Positions 1-10,268 are shown, counted from the first letter of the stretch. The stretch: DNA of 64,000 nucleotides from Bog-473 sp963753115 (GCA_963753115.1 CAVWBB010000002.1:124001-188000), one strand, 5' to 3'. Made by a program: numbers and translations. Notes: a model not told the origin generated them from the letters alone.

Positions 1-245
1 TGGCCGAGGTCGAGTCCGGAGCGCCCGTGCAGGAGATCCGCCGCGCCCATGAGCACGCCGTCGGCGAACTCGAGGTGTTCGGGGTCCCGACCTTCATTGT
101 CGACGACCGTGCCGTGTTCGTGCGGCTTATGAGCCGCCCGGACGGCGACGCCGATCTGGCGCGCCGCACCGTGCAGGGCGTGCTCGACCTGTTCGACACC
201 ATGCCCGACCTCAACGAGTTCAAGTACACGACACTGTCGCGCTGA
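1..245 (+). CDS. DsbA-family thioredoxin-like oxidoreductase, C-terminal end (partial)
   Basis: The reading frame is already open at base 3, so this is the last ~80 residues of a gene that starts before the window. The segment FGVPTFIVDD is the conserved loop of DsbA/2-hydroxychromene isomerase-like thioredoxin folds, carrying the cis-proline that faces the active-site cysteines. A helical tail follows and the stop is at 243-245. The CxxC or SxxC site would lie outside the window, so I cannot tell a disulfide enzyme from the mycothiol-dependent nitroreductase-like branch. The fold is fairly sure; the exact role is not. Confidence 0.6.
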   Translation, partial: AEVESGAPVQEIRRAHEHAVGELEVFGVPTFIVDDRAVFVRLMSRPDGDADLARRTVQGVLDLFDTMPDLNEFKYTTLSR

Positions 246-267
246 ACACCGCCCGCCGGGCGCTGGT

Positions 268-1188
268 TCAGGAGCGGGCGATCTCGCTGATCAGCTCGAG
301 GCCGCGGGCACGCTCCTCCGCATCGCCCACGATGGCGGCGACGAAGTCCGTCGCCCCCGCGTCAGCCAGTCGCGCGATAGACGCCGCGACGGCCTCCTCG
401 TCGCCGATGAACCCGATGTCCGCCGCCACGGCGGCACCTTCCTTGTCGAGCATCGCCTTGTAGGCGGGGAGGTTCGGGTAGATGGCGAACGCCTCGTTCA
501 TCCGCTCCTTGGCGGTCTCGTGGTCGGCGGTCACGGCGATGGGCAACGAGACCACAATTCGAGGAGCCGGCCGGCCCGCCGCCTCGGCCGCCGCGGTGAT
601 GGTGGGCACAATGTGGCCGCCGATGGTGGACGTGCCGGTCATCCACGTGATGGTGCCGTCAGCCACGCGCCCCGTCAGCTTGAGCATGGTGTCGCCCAAG
701 GCGGCCACCAGCACCGGGGGCGGCTCCACGTTGGCGATCTCGAGTGGGGCGAAGGCGTTGGTCGACACGCGCTCCCCGTCGACGTGGACGGTCTCGCCGT
801 GCAGGAGCGGCATGAGCGCCGCCAGGTACTCCTTCATGTACGCGGCGGGCCGCTCGTAGCTCATGCCCCAGATCCCCTCCACCACCACCTGGTGCGACAG
901 CCCGATGCCGAGAAGGAGCCGGTTGCCCGTCGCCGCCTGCACGGTCAGAGCCTGCTGGGCCAGCATCATCGGGTGCCGGGGGTACACGGGCACCACCCCC
1001 GTGCCCAGTCCTATGCCGGGCACCTGGGAGCCGGCCACGGCCAGGAGCGTCAGCGCGTCTGGCCCGAAGATCTGCGACGCGAAGGCGTGGTCGAGGCCCG
1101 CCTCCCGGTACCGCTCCAGGAGGGCCACCGTCTCGGGCAGCGGCTTGTCGACGTCGATCATGCTCCCGATGCGCAGCGGCTTGGCCAT
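268..1188 (-). CDS. LLM-class F420-dependent oxidoreductase
   Basis: A luciferase-like (TIM-barrel) oxidoreductase of about 306 residues, the usual family size. These enzymes normally use reduced F420 or flavin to reduce or oxidise small substrates; the substrate here cannot be read from sequence. Family marks are the early GSMID strand, the VGLG/IGLGTGV-type strands and a QALTVQAATGNRLLLGIG segment. A longer frame extends upstream, but the ATG at 1188 has an AGGAG 10 bases before it and begins MAKPLRIG, matching where family members start. It is divergent from purK, so the promoters of both probably lie in the ~80 bp between them. Confidence 0.82.
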   Translation of the reverse strand: MAKPLRIGSMIDVDKPLPETVALLERYREAGLDHAFASQIFGPDALTLLAVAGSQVPGIGLGTGVVPVYPRHPMMLAQQALTVQAATGNRLLLGIGLSHQVVVEGIWGMSYERPAAYMKEYLAALMPLLHGETVHVDGERVSTNAFAPLEIANVEPPPVLVAALGDTMLKLTGRVADGTITWMTGTSTIGGHIVPTITAAAEAAGRPAPRIVVSLPIAVTADHETAKERMNEAFAIYPNLPAYKAMLDKEGAAVAADIGFIGDEEAVAASIARLADAGATDFVAAIVGDAEERARGLELISEIARS

Positions 1189-1267
1189 GTCCCTGGTGCT
1201 CCTCGCGTAGTCTGCCGGTTGTGTCCGTCCCACTGTCTAGGCGAATCCCCGGACGGGGGCGAGCGAC

Positions 1268-2446
1268 CTGAGCACCCACCCGATCGGATTCGTCGGGGCC
1301 GGTCAGCTGGCGCGTATGGCAGGTGAAGCGGCCAGCGCGCTGGGCCTCTCCATGGTCGTGCTCGCCGAACGACCCGACGACGCGGCCTGTGCGGTGGCGG
1401 CCGAGGTCGTGCTCGGCTCGCCCTTCGTCGCTGCGGATCTCCGGGCCCTTTCGGCCAGGTGCGACGTGGTCACCTTCGATCACGAGCAGGTCGATCTCGA
1501 CATGGTCGGCGCGCTGGCGACGCAGGGCGCGGTGGTGCGGCCGGGGGTCGAGACGCTGGAGCTCGCAGTCGACAAGGCCCACATGCGGACGGTGCTGGAC
1601 GAGGCCGGCGTGCCCGTGCCCGCCTATCTCGTCGTCGACGAAGGGCCCGACGCGCTCAGCGCCGTCGAGGCCTTCGCCGCCGGCCACGGCGGCTGGCCCA
1701 TCGTGCTCAAGGCCGCCCGCGGCGGCTACGACGGAAAAGGCGTCTGGCCGGTCGCCGACCGTGACGAGGCAGCGACCGTGCTGGACCAGGTGACCGGTCA
1801 GGTGGTGGTGGAGGAGCTGCTCCCGCTCCACGCCGAGCTCGCAGTCATGGTGGCCCGAAACCCGTCGGGCACCGCCGCAGCGTGGCCCGCGGTCGAGACC
1901 GCCCAGGTCGGGGGGGTCTGCCGGGAGGTGCTCGTACCGGGACGGCTGGACGCCGACGTGCTGGATGCCGCCTCCGCCCTCGGCCAGAAGGTCGCCGAGA
2001 TCGCCGGCGGCGTCGGCGTCATGGCCGTCGAGCTCTTCTGGTCGGACGGCCGTCTCTTGGTCAACGAGGTGGCGACCCGGCCCCACAACTCGGGGCACTG
2101 GACGATGGAGGGCGCAGTGACCTCGCAATTCGAGAACCATGTGCGGGCCGTGCTCGACCTGCCGCTCGGATCCACCGCGGCCCAGCACCCCCAGGTGGCC
2201 AGCGTCAACGTCTTCGGTGGCTCTGGGGGCGAAGATCCCTCCGTGCTCCTGGCCCGGGGGCTCGCCGTGGAGGGCGCCCACGTACACCTCTATGGCAAGA
2301 GTGCCCGCCCGGGACGCAAACTGGGGCACGTGACGGTGTGTGGCGACGAGGCCGAGGTGGTCCGCGCCCGGGCCTGGGCGGCGGCCGTCGCCCTCGGCAC
2401 ACCCGTGCCCGACGGCATGGAGCTGCCGGCGGGGGTGCTCCGATGA
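1268..2446 (+). CDS. purK: N5-carboxyaminoimidazole ribonucleotide synthase (PurK)
   Basis: ATP-grasp enzyme of purine synthesis that joins bicarbonate to AIR using ATP to give N5-CAIR. The ATP-grasp loop ARGGYDGKG and the metal-binding VNEVATRPHNSGH segment are present. The first ATG (1316) would cut off the conserved N-terminal strand: in the same frame upstream reads PIGFVGAGQLARM, the family signature. The frame is closed by TAG at 1238 and holds no ATG, GTG or TTG before 1316. I therefore place the start at the CTG at 1268, preceded by a GGGGG purine run; this is an inference. The stop overlaps the purE start by 4 bp, so the pair is an operon. Confidence 0.9.
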   Translation: MSTHPIGFVGAGQLARMAGEAASALGLSMVVLAERPDDAACAVAAEVVLGSPFVAADLRALSARCDVVTFDHEQVDLDMVGALATQGAVVRPGVETLELAVDKAHMRTVLDEAGVPVPAYLVVDEGPDALSAVEAFAAGHGGWPIVLKAARGGYDGKGVWPVADRDEAATVLDQVTGQVVVEELLPLHAELAVMVARNPSGTAAAWPAVETAQVGGVCREVLVPGRLDADVLDAASALGQKVAEIAGGVGVMAVELFWSDGRLLVNEVATRPHNSGHWTMEGAVTSQFENHVRAVLDLPLGSTAAQHPQVASVNVFGGSGGEDPSVLLARGLAVEGAHVHLYGKSARPGRKLGHVTVCGDEAEVVRARAWAAAVALGTPVPDGMELPAGVLR

Positions 2447-2955
2447 CGGGCTCGAGGCCGCTGGTCGCTGTCGTGATGGGCAGTGCGTCGGACCTGCCCG
2501 TGATGCAAGGGGCGGTCGAGATGCTGACGCGCTTCGACGTCCCCCACGAGGTACGCGTCGTCTCGGCGCACCGCACGCCGCGCGAGATGCTGGCCTACGG
2601 GCAGGAGGCTGCCGGGCGGGGTTTGCGGGTGCTCATCGCCGGGGCTGGCGGCGCCGCCCACTTGCCGGGCATGCTCGCCTCGGTCACCACGCTCCCCGTC
2701 ATCGGGGTCCCAGTGGCGCTCTCCCAGCTCGACGGCCTCGACAGCCTCTTGTCCATTGTGCAGATGCCCCGGGGTGTCCCCGTCGCCACCATGGCGGTCA
2801 ACGGCGCCCGCAACGCCGGTCTGCTGGCCGTGCGCATCCTGGCTCAGACAGACGCCGACCTGACCGCCAAGATGCAGGCCTTCCAGGATGAGATCGCTTC
2901 CGAGGCGCGCACCCAGGACGCCGAAGTGTCGGGAGGGACGGCGACAGATGGCTGA
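2443..2955 (+). CDS. purE: N5-carboxyaminoimidazole ribonucleotide mutase (PurE)
   Basis: Class I PurE, about 170 residues, which converts N5-CAIR to CAIR, the step after PurK. The motif VVMGSASDLPVM near residue 10, the SAHRTP segment and the GAGGAAHLPGMLAS loop are the substrate-phosphate and active-site elements of the family. The ATG at 2443 overlaps the purK stop as ATGA, which argues for translational coupling. A variable tail of about 20 residues follows the conserved domain. The stop overlaps the start of the next gene by 8 bp. Confidence 0.95.
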   Translation: MTGSRPLVAVVMGSASDLPVMQGAVEMLTRFDVPHEVRVVSAHRTPREMLAYGQEAAGRGLRVLIAGAGGAAHLPGMLASVTTLPVIGVPVALSQLDGLDSLLSIVQMPRGVPVATMAVNGARNAGLLAVRILAQTDADLTAKMQAFQDEIASEARTQDAEVSGGTATDG

Positions 2956-3793
2956 GCCGAACCTGGCCCAGCGCCTCGGCTACGACGCCGAGGCCAAGCT
3001 GGTCATCATCAACGCCGACGACCTCGGTTCGTGCCACTCGGCCAATGTCGGCGTCTACGAGTGCCTGGCCACCGGGACCGTCACCAGTGCCACGCTGATG
3101 GTGCCGTGCCCCTGGGCCCGGGAGGCGAGCAGCCGCTATCGGGGCGAGGACATCGGTGTCCATCTGACCGTCAACGCCGAGTACGAGCTCTACCGGTGGG
3201 GGCCCATCACGTATGCACCGTCGCTCCTGGGTGGCGATGGCGGGTTCCCGCGGACGCTCGAGGACGTCTGGGACCACGCCGACCTCGATGAGGTCAGGCG
3301 CGAATGCCGGGCCCAGATCGAGCGGGCGATCCTCTGGGGCTTCGACGTGAGCCACCTCGATGCCCACATGGGTGCGCTGCAGCTCCGGCCCGAGTTCTTC
3401 GACGTCTACCTCGAGCTTGCGCTCGAGTTCGGGCTGCCGCTGCGGATGGTGAGCGCCTCCATGGAGCGCTACGTGGGTTTCCCGGCCCGCGCGGTGGCGG
3501 CCGACGAAGGCGCTGTCTTCACCGACCATTTCCGCCTGGTGCCCGGCGTGGGCTCCCGTCAGATCTTCGAGCGCGACATCGCGACGCTGCGTCCCGGCGT
3601 GACCGAGCTGCACCTGCATCCGGCCGTCGACAGCGCAGAGCTGCGCTCGCTGGCGACCGACGACTGGGCGGCGCGGGTCGATGACCATCGCATCATCCGC
3701 GACGAGGACTGGGTCCGGCGCGGCATCGACGAGGCCGGAGCGACCCTGATTGGGTACCGCCCGCTGCGCGAGCTGGCCCGGGCCGGAGGCTGA
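2948..3793 (+). CDS. ChbG/HpnK (YdjC)-family carbohydrate deacetylase
   Basis: A 281-residue member of the YdjC/ChbG/HpnK family, metal-dependent deacetylases acting on N-acetylated sugars or glycolipids. The metal-site strand IINADDLGSCHSAN lies near residues 20-33, HLDAHMGA near the middle gives further His/Asp ligands, and ELHLHPA near the end completes the site. The ATG at 2948 overlaps the purE stop by 8 bp, so it is co-transcribed with purKE, although there is no obvious link to purine synthesis. The real substrate is unknown; the fold and metal centre are well supported. Confidence 0.85.
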   Translation: MAEPNLAQRLGYDAEAKLVIINADDLGSCHSANVGVYECLATGTVTSATLMVPCPWAREASSRYRGEDIGVHLTVNAEYELYRWGPITYAPSLLGGDGGFPRTLEDVWDHADLDEVRRECRAQIERAILWGFDVSHLDAHMGALQLRPEFFDVYLELALEFGLPLRMVSASMERYVGFPARAVAADEGAVFTDHFRLVPGVGSRQIFERDIATLRPGVTELHLHPAVDSAELRSLATDDWAARVDDHRIIRDEDWVRRGIDEAGATLIGYRPLRELARAGG

Positions 3794-3803
3794 CCGACGT
3801 CCG

Positions 3804-4451
3804 GTGACCGCCTCGACCACCACCACCATCCGCGGCGTCTCGATCTTCTCTCGACAGCACAAGCGCAAGGCGGACGTGTTCGACATCGCGCTCTCGCCCG
3901 AGGGGATCGCCATCCAGCGGCCCGGCCGGGGCGACCAGTACATGGGCTGGGACCGCGTGACGCAGTGGGAGATAGAGGAGAGGCCGGGCTGGGTCCTGCT
4001 GACCCTGCGCGGCGGCGGCTCAGTAACCCCGCTGGTGGTCAAAGGCTGGACGCTCGACGATCTCGAGACGGTCATGCGGGAGACCACGGCAGGCCGCCGC
4101 GGTCCTGATCCGAGCGACATGGAGATCGCGGCGCCGGCGGACGCACCGGATCCCCCGCCGGCGACCAGCGACGTGCCGGAGGTGGCCGCCGCAGACGAGG
4201 TCGCCGCGGAGACAGTTGCTGCGGAGGAGGCCGTTTCGAAGGTGGCCGCTCCAGAGGCGACCGCTCCTGTCGCAGCAGAGCCGGTCCGGCCACGGGCCGC
4301 CCGTCGTCACGCGGCCCGCCGGCCCCGTCGCAGCATCTGGAAGGCGCTCGTGACGATCGTGCTGCTCGGCGCGCTCGCCACCGCAGTGGTCGTGATCCTG
4401 TTGCAGAGCGCGGGCATCATCAGCTGGAACTTCCTCGGCCCCACCGCCTGA
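3804..4451 (+). CDS. Predicted tail-anchored membrane protein with Ala/Glu-rich linker
   Basis: No family recognised. The ~215-residue product has a compact N-terminal part (about residues 8-95) with alternating strands, for example GIAIQRPGRGDQYMGWDRV, that could be a PH-like or bacterial PH domain. A long low-complexity Ala/Pro/Glu linker (about 105-175), a basic stretch rich in Arg, and one hydrophobic helix near the C-terminus (VTIVLLGALATAVVVILLQ) follow. I chose the GTG at 3804, with GGAGG 14 bases upstream; an upstream GTG at 3750 would overlap the previous gene. The tail is probably in the membrane with the globular part in the cytoplasm. Confidence 0.6.
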   Translation: MTASTTTTIRGVSIFSRQHKRKADVFDIALSPEGIAIQRPGRGDQYMGWDRVTQWEIEERPGWVLLTLRGGGSVTPLVVKGWTLDDLETVMRETTAGRRGPDPSDMEIAAPADAPDPPPATSDVPEVAAADEVAAETVAAEEAVSKVAAPEATAPVAAEPVRPRAARRHAARRPRRSIWKALVTIVLLGALATAVVVILLQSAGIISWNFLGPTA

Positions 4452-4462
4452 CCTCGACGCAA

Positions 4463-5329
4463 TCAGGCTCCGGAGCGCACTCCAGCAAAGAGATCGTCCT
4501 CGGTCACGTCGACAGGACCGAGGCGGCTCTGCGCCAGCCGGAACTCGTCGGCCGGGTGGATGTCGCGCATCACTTCGGGCGGCAGGCCGAACCAAAAGGG
4601 CGAGTTGGGGTCCACCTGGGTCGCATGAGCCTTCAACGCCTCGCCTCGCACCGCGGTGTAGCCCGCGATGTCGATGGTGGTCGTGAAGGGCTCGGTCTTC
4701 GTCATACGTGCCAGCCACTTGTCGTCGAAGGGTGACTCCAGGCCGAGCTCCTCGAACTTCTCGTGGATCTGGCGGAAACGCTCACCCGACCACACCGAGT
4801 AGTACAGCTTGCTCGGGGTGAACGGTGGCCCGGCCTCCGGGAAGCGTTCTGCATCCCCGGCGGCGTCGAAGGCGATCACCGAGATCTCGTGGACCCGCAG
4901 GTGGTCCGGGTGCGGGTACTCCGTCTGGTTGTCGCCGTACGTGATGATCACTTGCGGGCGCTCGCGGCGGATGACCGCCACCAGGCGCTCGACCGCCTCG
5001 TCGAGCGGGGCTTGCGCGAAGGAGTCCGGCCGGGCGTTGGCCTCCGTGTCGGGCATGCCCGAGTCCCGGTAGCCCAACAGGACCGTCTCGTCGTAGCCGA
5101 TGATGTCGGTCGCCGCCTTGAGCTCGGCCATCCGGATCCGCCCGATGTCCGCCCGCACCTCCGGGGTGTCCATGGCCGGGTTGAGGATGTCGCCCTCCTC
5201 ACCCCCGGTGCAGCACACCAGCACCGTCCGCACTCCCTCGGCGTGGTACCGGGCCACCGTCGGCGCTCCCTTGGAGGCCTCGTCGTCGGGGTGCGCGTGG
5301 ACGCTGAGCAGGCAAAGGCGATCAGGCAC
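4463..5329 (-). CDS. mca: Mycothiol S-conjugate amidase (Mca)
   Basis: LmbE/PIG-L family zinc amidase, 288 residues. Mca cleaves mycothiol S-conjugates of electrophiles to a mercapturic acid and GlcN-Ins, a detoxification step found only in mycothiol-making actinobacteria. The zinc motif HAHPDDE sits at residues 11-17 and the second ligand motif YPHPDH near residue 142. Length and the C-terminal extension (TTTIDIAGY, then LPPEVM) match Mca better than the deacetylase MshB. It is convergent with the preceding gene and divergent from pspA. Together with the MDMPI protein at 36 kb it indicates that the organism makes mycothiol. Confidence 0.9.
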   Translation of the reverse strand: MPDRLCLLSVHAHPDDEASKGAPTVARYHAEGVRTVLVCCTGGEEGDILNPAMDTPEVRADIGRIRMAELKAATDIIGYDETVLLGYRDSGMPDTEANARPDSFAQAPLDEAVERLVAVIRRERPQVIITYGDNQTEYPHPDHLRVHEISVIAFDAAGDAERFPEAGPPFTPSKLYYSVWSGERFRQIHEKFEELGLESPFDDKWLARMTKTEPFTTTIDIAGYTAVRGEALKAHATQVDPNSPFWFGLPPEVMRDIHPADEFRLAQSRLGPVDVTEDDLFAGVRSGA

Positions 5330-5406
5330 GTGCCGACCTTAGCGGCGTGCCTGGGCTGGGCCGCCCGGTGTCCCCCCTCCCCCGCTGGGCTTTATGCTCG
5401 GTATCC

Positions 5407-6186
5407 ATGGCAGGCACGTTCAGTCGGATACGCGACATCTTCCGGTCCAAGGCCAACAAGGCGCTGGACAAAATGGAGGACCCGCGCGACACGCTGGACC
5501 TCTCCTACGAGAAGCAGCTCGAGCAGCTGCAGAAGGTGCGGCGGGGCGTGGCCGACGTGGCCACGGCGCGCAAGCGGATCGAACTGCAGGCCCAGGGGTT
5601 GCAGAAGCAAGCCGACAAGTTGCAGGGTCAGGCCAAGGCCGCGTTGGGTCAGGGCAACGAGGATCTGGCCCGCGAGGCGCTGGCCCGTCGGGCGGCGCTG
5701 GGCGAGCAGCTCGCCGAGCTCAAGACGCAGCACGACCAGATCAGCGATCAAGAGCAGAAGCTCGTGCAGACCTCGCAGGAACTCCAGATCCGCGTCGAGC
5801 GATTCCGCACGCAGAAGGAGACCATGAAGGCCTCCTACACCGCAGCCGAGGCGCAGACGAAGGTGGGCGAGGCGGTATCGGGGATCTCCGACTCCACGCG
5901 GAGCGCCGGCGCCACCATGCAGCGGGCCCAGGACAAGATCGCCAGCATGCAGGCGCGGGCCGGAGCCATCGACGAGCTGTTGGCGTCGGGCGCGCTCGAC
6001 GACCTGTCCCATCCCGTCGACGACATCCAGAAGGAGCTCGACAAGGTCTCCTCGACTTCGCAGGTGGACAACGAGCTGGCGGCGCTCAAGGCCGAGCTCG
6101 GGACCGGCGGTGCCGCCGATACGTCCGCCGCGCTGCCGGCGGCCGAGCCAGGAGGAGCCGCCCCGGCCGGCGGGGAAGGCGCCTGA
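5407..6186 (+). CDS. pspA: PspA/IM30-family phage shock protein
   Basis: A 259-residue coiled-coil protein of the PspA/IM30 (ESCRT-III-like) family that binds and stabilises stressed membranes. It opens with an amphipathic helix (GTFSRIRDIFRSKANKALDKMEDP), followed by long heptad-rich helices up to about residue 220 and a disordered Ala/Pro/Gly tail. The ATG at 5407 fits family starts. Its stop overlaps the htpX start as TGATG, and pspAB follows, so this is the PspA-HtpX-PspAB arrangement known from actinobacteria. Expression under envelope stress is inferred from the family. Confidence 0.92.
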   Translation: MAGTFSRIRDIFRSKANKALDKMEDPRDTLDLSYEKQLEQLQKVRRGVADVATARKRIELQAQGLQKQADKLQGQAKAALGQGNEDLAREALARRAALGEQLAELKTQHDQISDQEQKLVQTSQELQIRVERFRTQKETMKASYTAAEAQTKVGEAVSGISDSTRSAGATMQRAQDKIASMQARAGAIDELLASGALDDLSHPVDDIQKELDKVSSTSQVDNELAALKAELGTGGAADTSAALPAAEPGGAAPAGGEGA

Positions 6187-7130
6187 TGGCCATTTCGCGC
6201 AACATCAAGGCTGACCGCGGCCTGACCTTCCGGATGCTCATGACGGGCTTCTTCCTCGTCCTGTTGTACGGCCTGGTGGTGGGCGTCCTGATCGCCGTCG
6301 GACTGTCCTACGCACTCGTGCTCGTGATCGCGGTGGTGCTGCTGTTCTGCCAGTACTGGTTCAGCGCCAAAATCGCCATGTACGCCATGCACGCCAAGGA
6401 GGTCACCCCCGAGCAGGCGCCCGAGCTGCACGGCGTGGTTGACCGGCTGTGCGCCCTCGCCGACATGCCCAAGCCCCGGGTGGCCATCGCCACCACGGAC
6501 ATCCCCAACGCCTTCGCAACGGGCCGCAGCCCGAAGTCGTCCGTCGTCTGCGTGACGTCGGGCCTGCTGCGCCGTCTCGAGGAGCCCGAGATCGAAGCCG
6601 TGCTCTCGCACGAGCTCTCCCACGTGGCGCACCGCGACGTTGCGGTCATGACCATCGCGAGCGGGCTCGGCATGATCGCAGGGCTCCTCACGCGCGTGAT
6701 GTTCTACTCCGAGATCTTCGGCGGCGGCCGGGGCGGCGGGAACAACAACCAGAACCAGGCCGGCATCGAAATGCTCGTGTTGCTGGTGTCGGTCGTCGTC
6801 TACTTCGTGAGCTTCCTCCTGACCATGGCGTTGTCCCGCTATCGCGAGCTGGCGGCTGACCGCTCGGGAGCACTTCTCATCGGCCGGCCCTCCCTGCTCG
6901 CTTCGGCTCTCGTGAAGATCACCGGCGAAATGGGCCGTATCCCGACCAAGGACCTGCGCGCCGCCGAGCCGTTCAACGCCTTCTTCTTCACGCCGGCCGT
7001 GGCCAGCGGAGGGGCCCAGGGAGAGGGCGGCGGCTTCAGCTTCGGCAACCTCTTCCGGACGCACCCCACGCTCGAGCGCCGGTTGGCCCAGCTGGACGCG
7101 CTCGAGCGCCAGCTCGGCCAGGCCAACTGA
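6186..7130 (+). CDS. htpX: HtpX-type membrane zinc metalloprotease
   Basis: M48-family integral membrane protease, 314 residues, thought to degrade misfolded membrane proteins. Two hydrophobic helices lie at about 20-55, and the zinc motif HELSH at 142-146 (His142, Glu143, His146) sits in SHELSHVAHRD. Another hydrophobic pair follows (after about 155 and 185), and YRELAADR supplies the third ligand. A Gly/Asn-rich loop (GGGRGGGNNNQNQ) separates the central helices. Translationally coupled to pspA, with pspAB next, which links the protease to membrane-stress response. Confidence 0.92.
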   Translation: MAISRNIKADRGLTFRMLMTGFFLVLLYGLVVGVLIAVGLSYALVLVIAVVLLFCQYWFSAKIAMYAMHAKEVTPEQAPELHGVVDRLCALADMPKPRVAIATTDIPNAFATGRSPKSSVVCVTSGLLRRLEEPEIEAVLSHELSHVAHRDVAVMTIASGLGMIAGLLTRVMFYSEIFGGGRGGGNNNQNQAGIEMLVLLVSVVVYFVSFLLTMALSRYRELAADRSGALLIGRPSLLASALVKITGEMGRIPTKDLRAAEPFNAFFFTPAVASGGAQGEGGGFSFGNLFRTHPTLERRLAQLDALERQLGQAN

Positions 7131-7149
7131 GCCGTCCGCCCCGACAGCC

Positions 7150-7722
7150 GTGGGCCTCTTCGACACCATCCTCGGCCGCTCCAAGCCTGTCCGGGCCAAC
7201 CTCGACGCGCTGTTCGCCCTCCCGACAGCGGCCCTGACCCTGCAGAGCGCCGGCGGCCTGGTGTCCTCCGGGCACGCCGGGGTCTGCTGGAAGCCACCGC
7301 CGGGACAGGCGGCGGCAGACGCCCAGAAGGAGATCGCCGAGCTGGTGGACGACGGGTTCAGCCAGGCGGTGGACCGCTTCGATTACGGGTGGCTCCTGCT
7401 CGACGACGCCGATCTCGAAGAGCTGGTGACCAAGATCCACATGGCCAACTCGACGCTGCAGGACAACGGCTGGGGGCCCCAGCTGCTGTGCTCGGCCTTC
7501 GGCTTCGTGCCCGGCACTGACGCGCCCGATGACGCCCGTGCCTTCCGGCTCATCTACCTCTTCAAGCGCGGCACCTTCTACCCCTTCGCCCCGGTCGACG
7601 TGGAGAAGGAGCGGCGCGACACCGAGCTCGAGCTGCGCATACGGACGATGGTGGGAGCCGACCTGCCGGTGGAATCCGATCTCACCCGGTGGTTCCCTTT
7701 GTGGGACATGCCGGTGGCCTGA
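7150..7722 (+). CDS. pspAB: PspA-associated protein PspAB
   Basis: A 190-residue protein starting MGLFDTILGRSKP, the hallmark N-terminus of the PspAB family found next to pspA and htpX in actinobacteria. No catalytic motif is visible; there are no membrane helices or signal peptide, so it is probably cytoplasmic or peripheral. The GTG start at 7150 lies 19 bp after htpX, consistent with one operon. Its molecular role is not settled in the family. Confidence 0.85.
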   Translation: MGLFDTILGRSKPVRANLDALFALPTAALTLQSAGGLVSSGHAGVCWKPPPGQAAADAQKEIAELVDDGFSQAVDRFDYGWLLLDDADLEELVTKIHMANSTLQDNGWGPQLLCSAFGFVPGTDAPDDARAFRLIYLFKRGTFYPFAPVDVEKERRDTELELRIRTMVGADLPVESDLTRWFPLWDMPVA

Positions 7723-7824
7723 CAGGTTGGTCACCTGGAGTTCACGGACGTGCTCCGGCGGGGCGCCCAGGCGTGCAGACTGCAGGGAGGGCCCGGCGGG
7801 GAACAACCAGAGAGGTGCACTGAG

Positions 7825-8571
7825 GTGGCAGAGACCATGGAGCGGTTGATCACGCTGGAGGGCGCGGTGAATTTCCGCGATCTGGGCGGCTATGTGGCCG
7901 ATGGCGGCTCGCGGACACGCTGGCGCACGCTCTTCCGCGCCGACGGTCTGGGCGAGTTGACCGAGGCCGACCTCGCCGTGTTGCGCCGTCTCGGCATCCG
8001 GACGGTGATCGACCTGCGCTCCGGCTCCGAGTTGGAGCGCGGCCGGTTCGACGTCGAGGCCCACCCGGTGACCTTTCACCACTTCCCCTTTATCGCCGAG
8101 CTCCCGGATGCGCAGGAGTTCGACCGTCGACCGGGCCTGCTCGGCTCGCAGTACCAGGAGATCGTGCGCGACGCCGGTCACCAGATCCTGGCCGCCCTCG
8201 AGGTCCTCGCCTCCCCCGAGGCACTTCCCGCGATCTTCCACTGCACGGCCGGCAAGGACCGCACCGGTGTCCTCTCTGCCATCGTCCTGTCGCTTCTCGG
8301 CGTGGACGAGCCGACCGTGGTCACCGACTACGCGCTCAGTGGCGCGGCAATGCAGCGTCTGCGGGAGAAGCTGATCCGGAAATACCCCGAAGGCCGCGAC
8401 ACGATCGAGAACATCGACGAGGTCTTTTCGGCCGATCCGGCGCAGATGGAGTTGTTGCTCGACCACGTGCGGGACCAGTACGGCTCCGTCAGCGCCTACG
8501 TCGAGGGGCTCGGTGCAGGACCTGGTCTCGTCGAGCGGCTGCGCACAGCCCTGCTCGAGCCGGCGGCCTAG
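7825..8571 (+). CDS. Tyrosine phosphatase, PtpB/DSP3-like
   Basis: About 248 residues. The family removes phosphate from phosphotyrosine or phosphoinositides. The N-terminal NFRDLGGY signature and the P-loop HCTAGKDRTG (Cys140, Arg146) are intact; the Lys-Asp inside the loop is the variant seen in MptpB-type phosphatases. I chose the GTG at 7825 with GAGAGG 9 bases upstream; ATG at 7837 is an alternative. It follows the psp operon with a ~100 bp gap and overlaps the next, convergent gene by 4 bp. Confidence 0.86.
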   Translation: MAETMERLITLEGAVNFRDLGGYVADGGSRTRWRTLFRADGLGELTEADLAVLRRLGIRTVIDLRSGSELERGRFDVEAHPVTFHHFPFIAELPDAQEFDRRPGLLGSQYQEIVRDAGHQILAALEVLASPEALPAIFHCTAGKDRTGVLSAIVLSLLGVDEPTVVTDYALSGAAMQRLREKLIRKYPEGRDTIENIDEVFSADPAQMELLLDHVRDQYGSVSAYVEGLGAGPGLVERLRTALLEPAA

Positions 8572-8878
8572 TCGTCTTCCTCGTCCCGGATGTCCGGCCG
8601 CAACCGGTCGACCACACCGGCCAGGGCCAGGTCCAGCAGCGTGATGCCACCGGAGTCGTGCGTCGTGAGGGCCAACCGGACGGTGTTCCATCGGATGTCG
8701 ATGTCCGGGTGGTGATTGGCCGCCTCAGCCGCGGTGCCCACCGCGTTGACGAAGGCCAGGGCGGCAGCGAAGTCATGCAGCTTGACCGTCGTCACGAGCA
8801 CGTCTCCCTCGCGGGTCCAGTGCAGGCCCTGCGCCTCGACCTCAGCGTCGACGTCGGCCAGCGTGAGCACGGGCTCGC

Positions 8879-8882
<4 letters not shown>
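8568..8882 (-). CDS. 4a-hydroxytetrahydrobiopterin (pterin carbinolamine) dehydratase
   Basis: A 104-residue protein with the PCD/DCoH fold. The active-site pattern ANHHPDIDIRW in the middle, followed by LTTHDSGGIT, carries the conserved histidines that dehydrate the pterin carbinolamine. The GTG start overlaps the fumC stop (GTGA). No aromatic amino acid hydroxylase is nearby, so the local role is unclear; in many bacteria lacking hydroxylases this family serves general pterin maintenance. Its 3' end overlaps the phosphatase gene tail to tail. Confidence 0.88.

Positions 8883-10268
<1,386 letters not shown>

Noticed and set aside
659..2329. Long minus-strand open frame across the LLM gene and purK
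   Set aside because: Antisense to purK and out of frame with the LLM gene; its composition is random-like.
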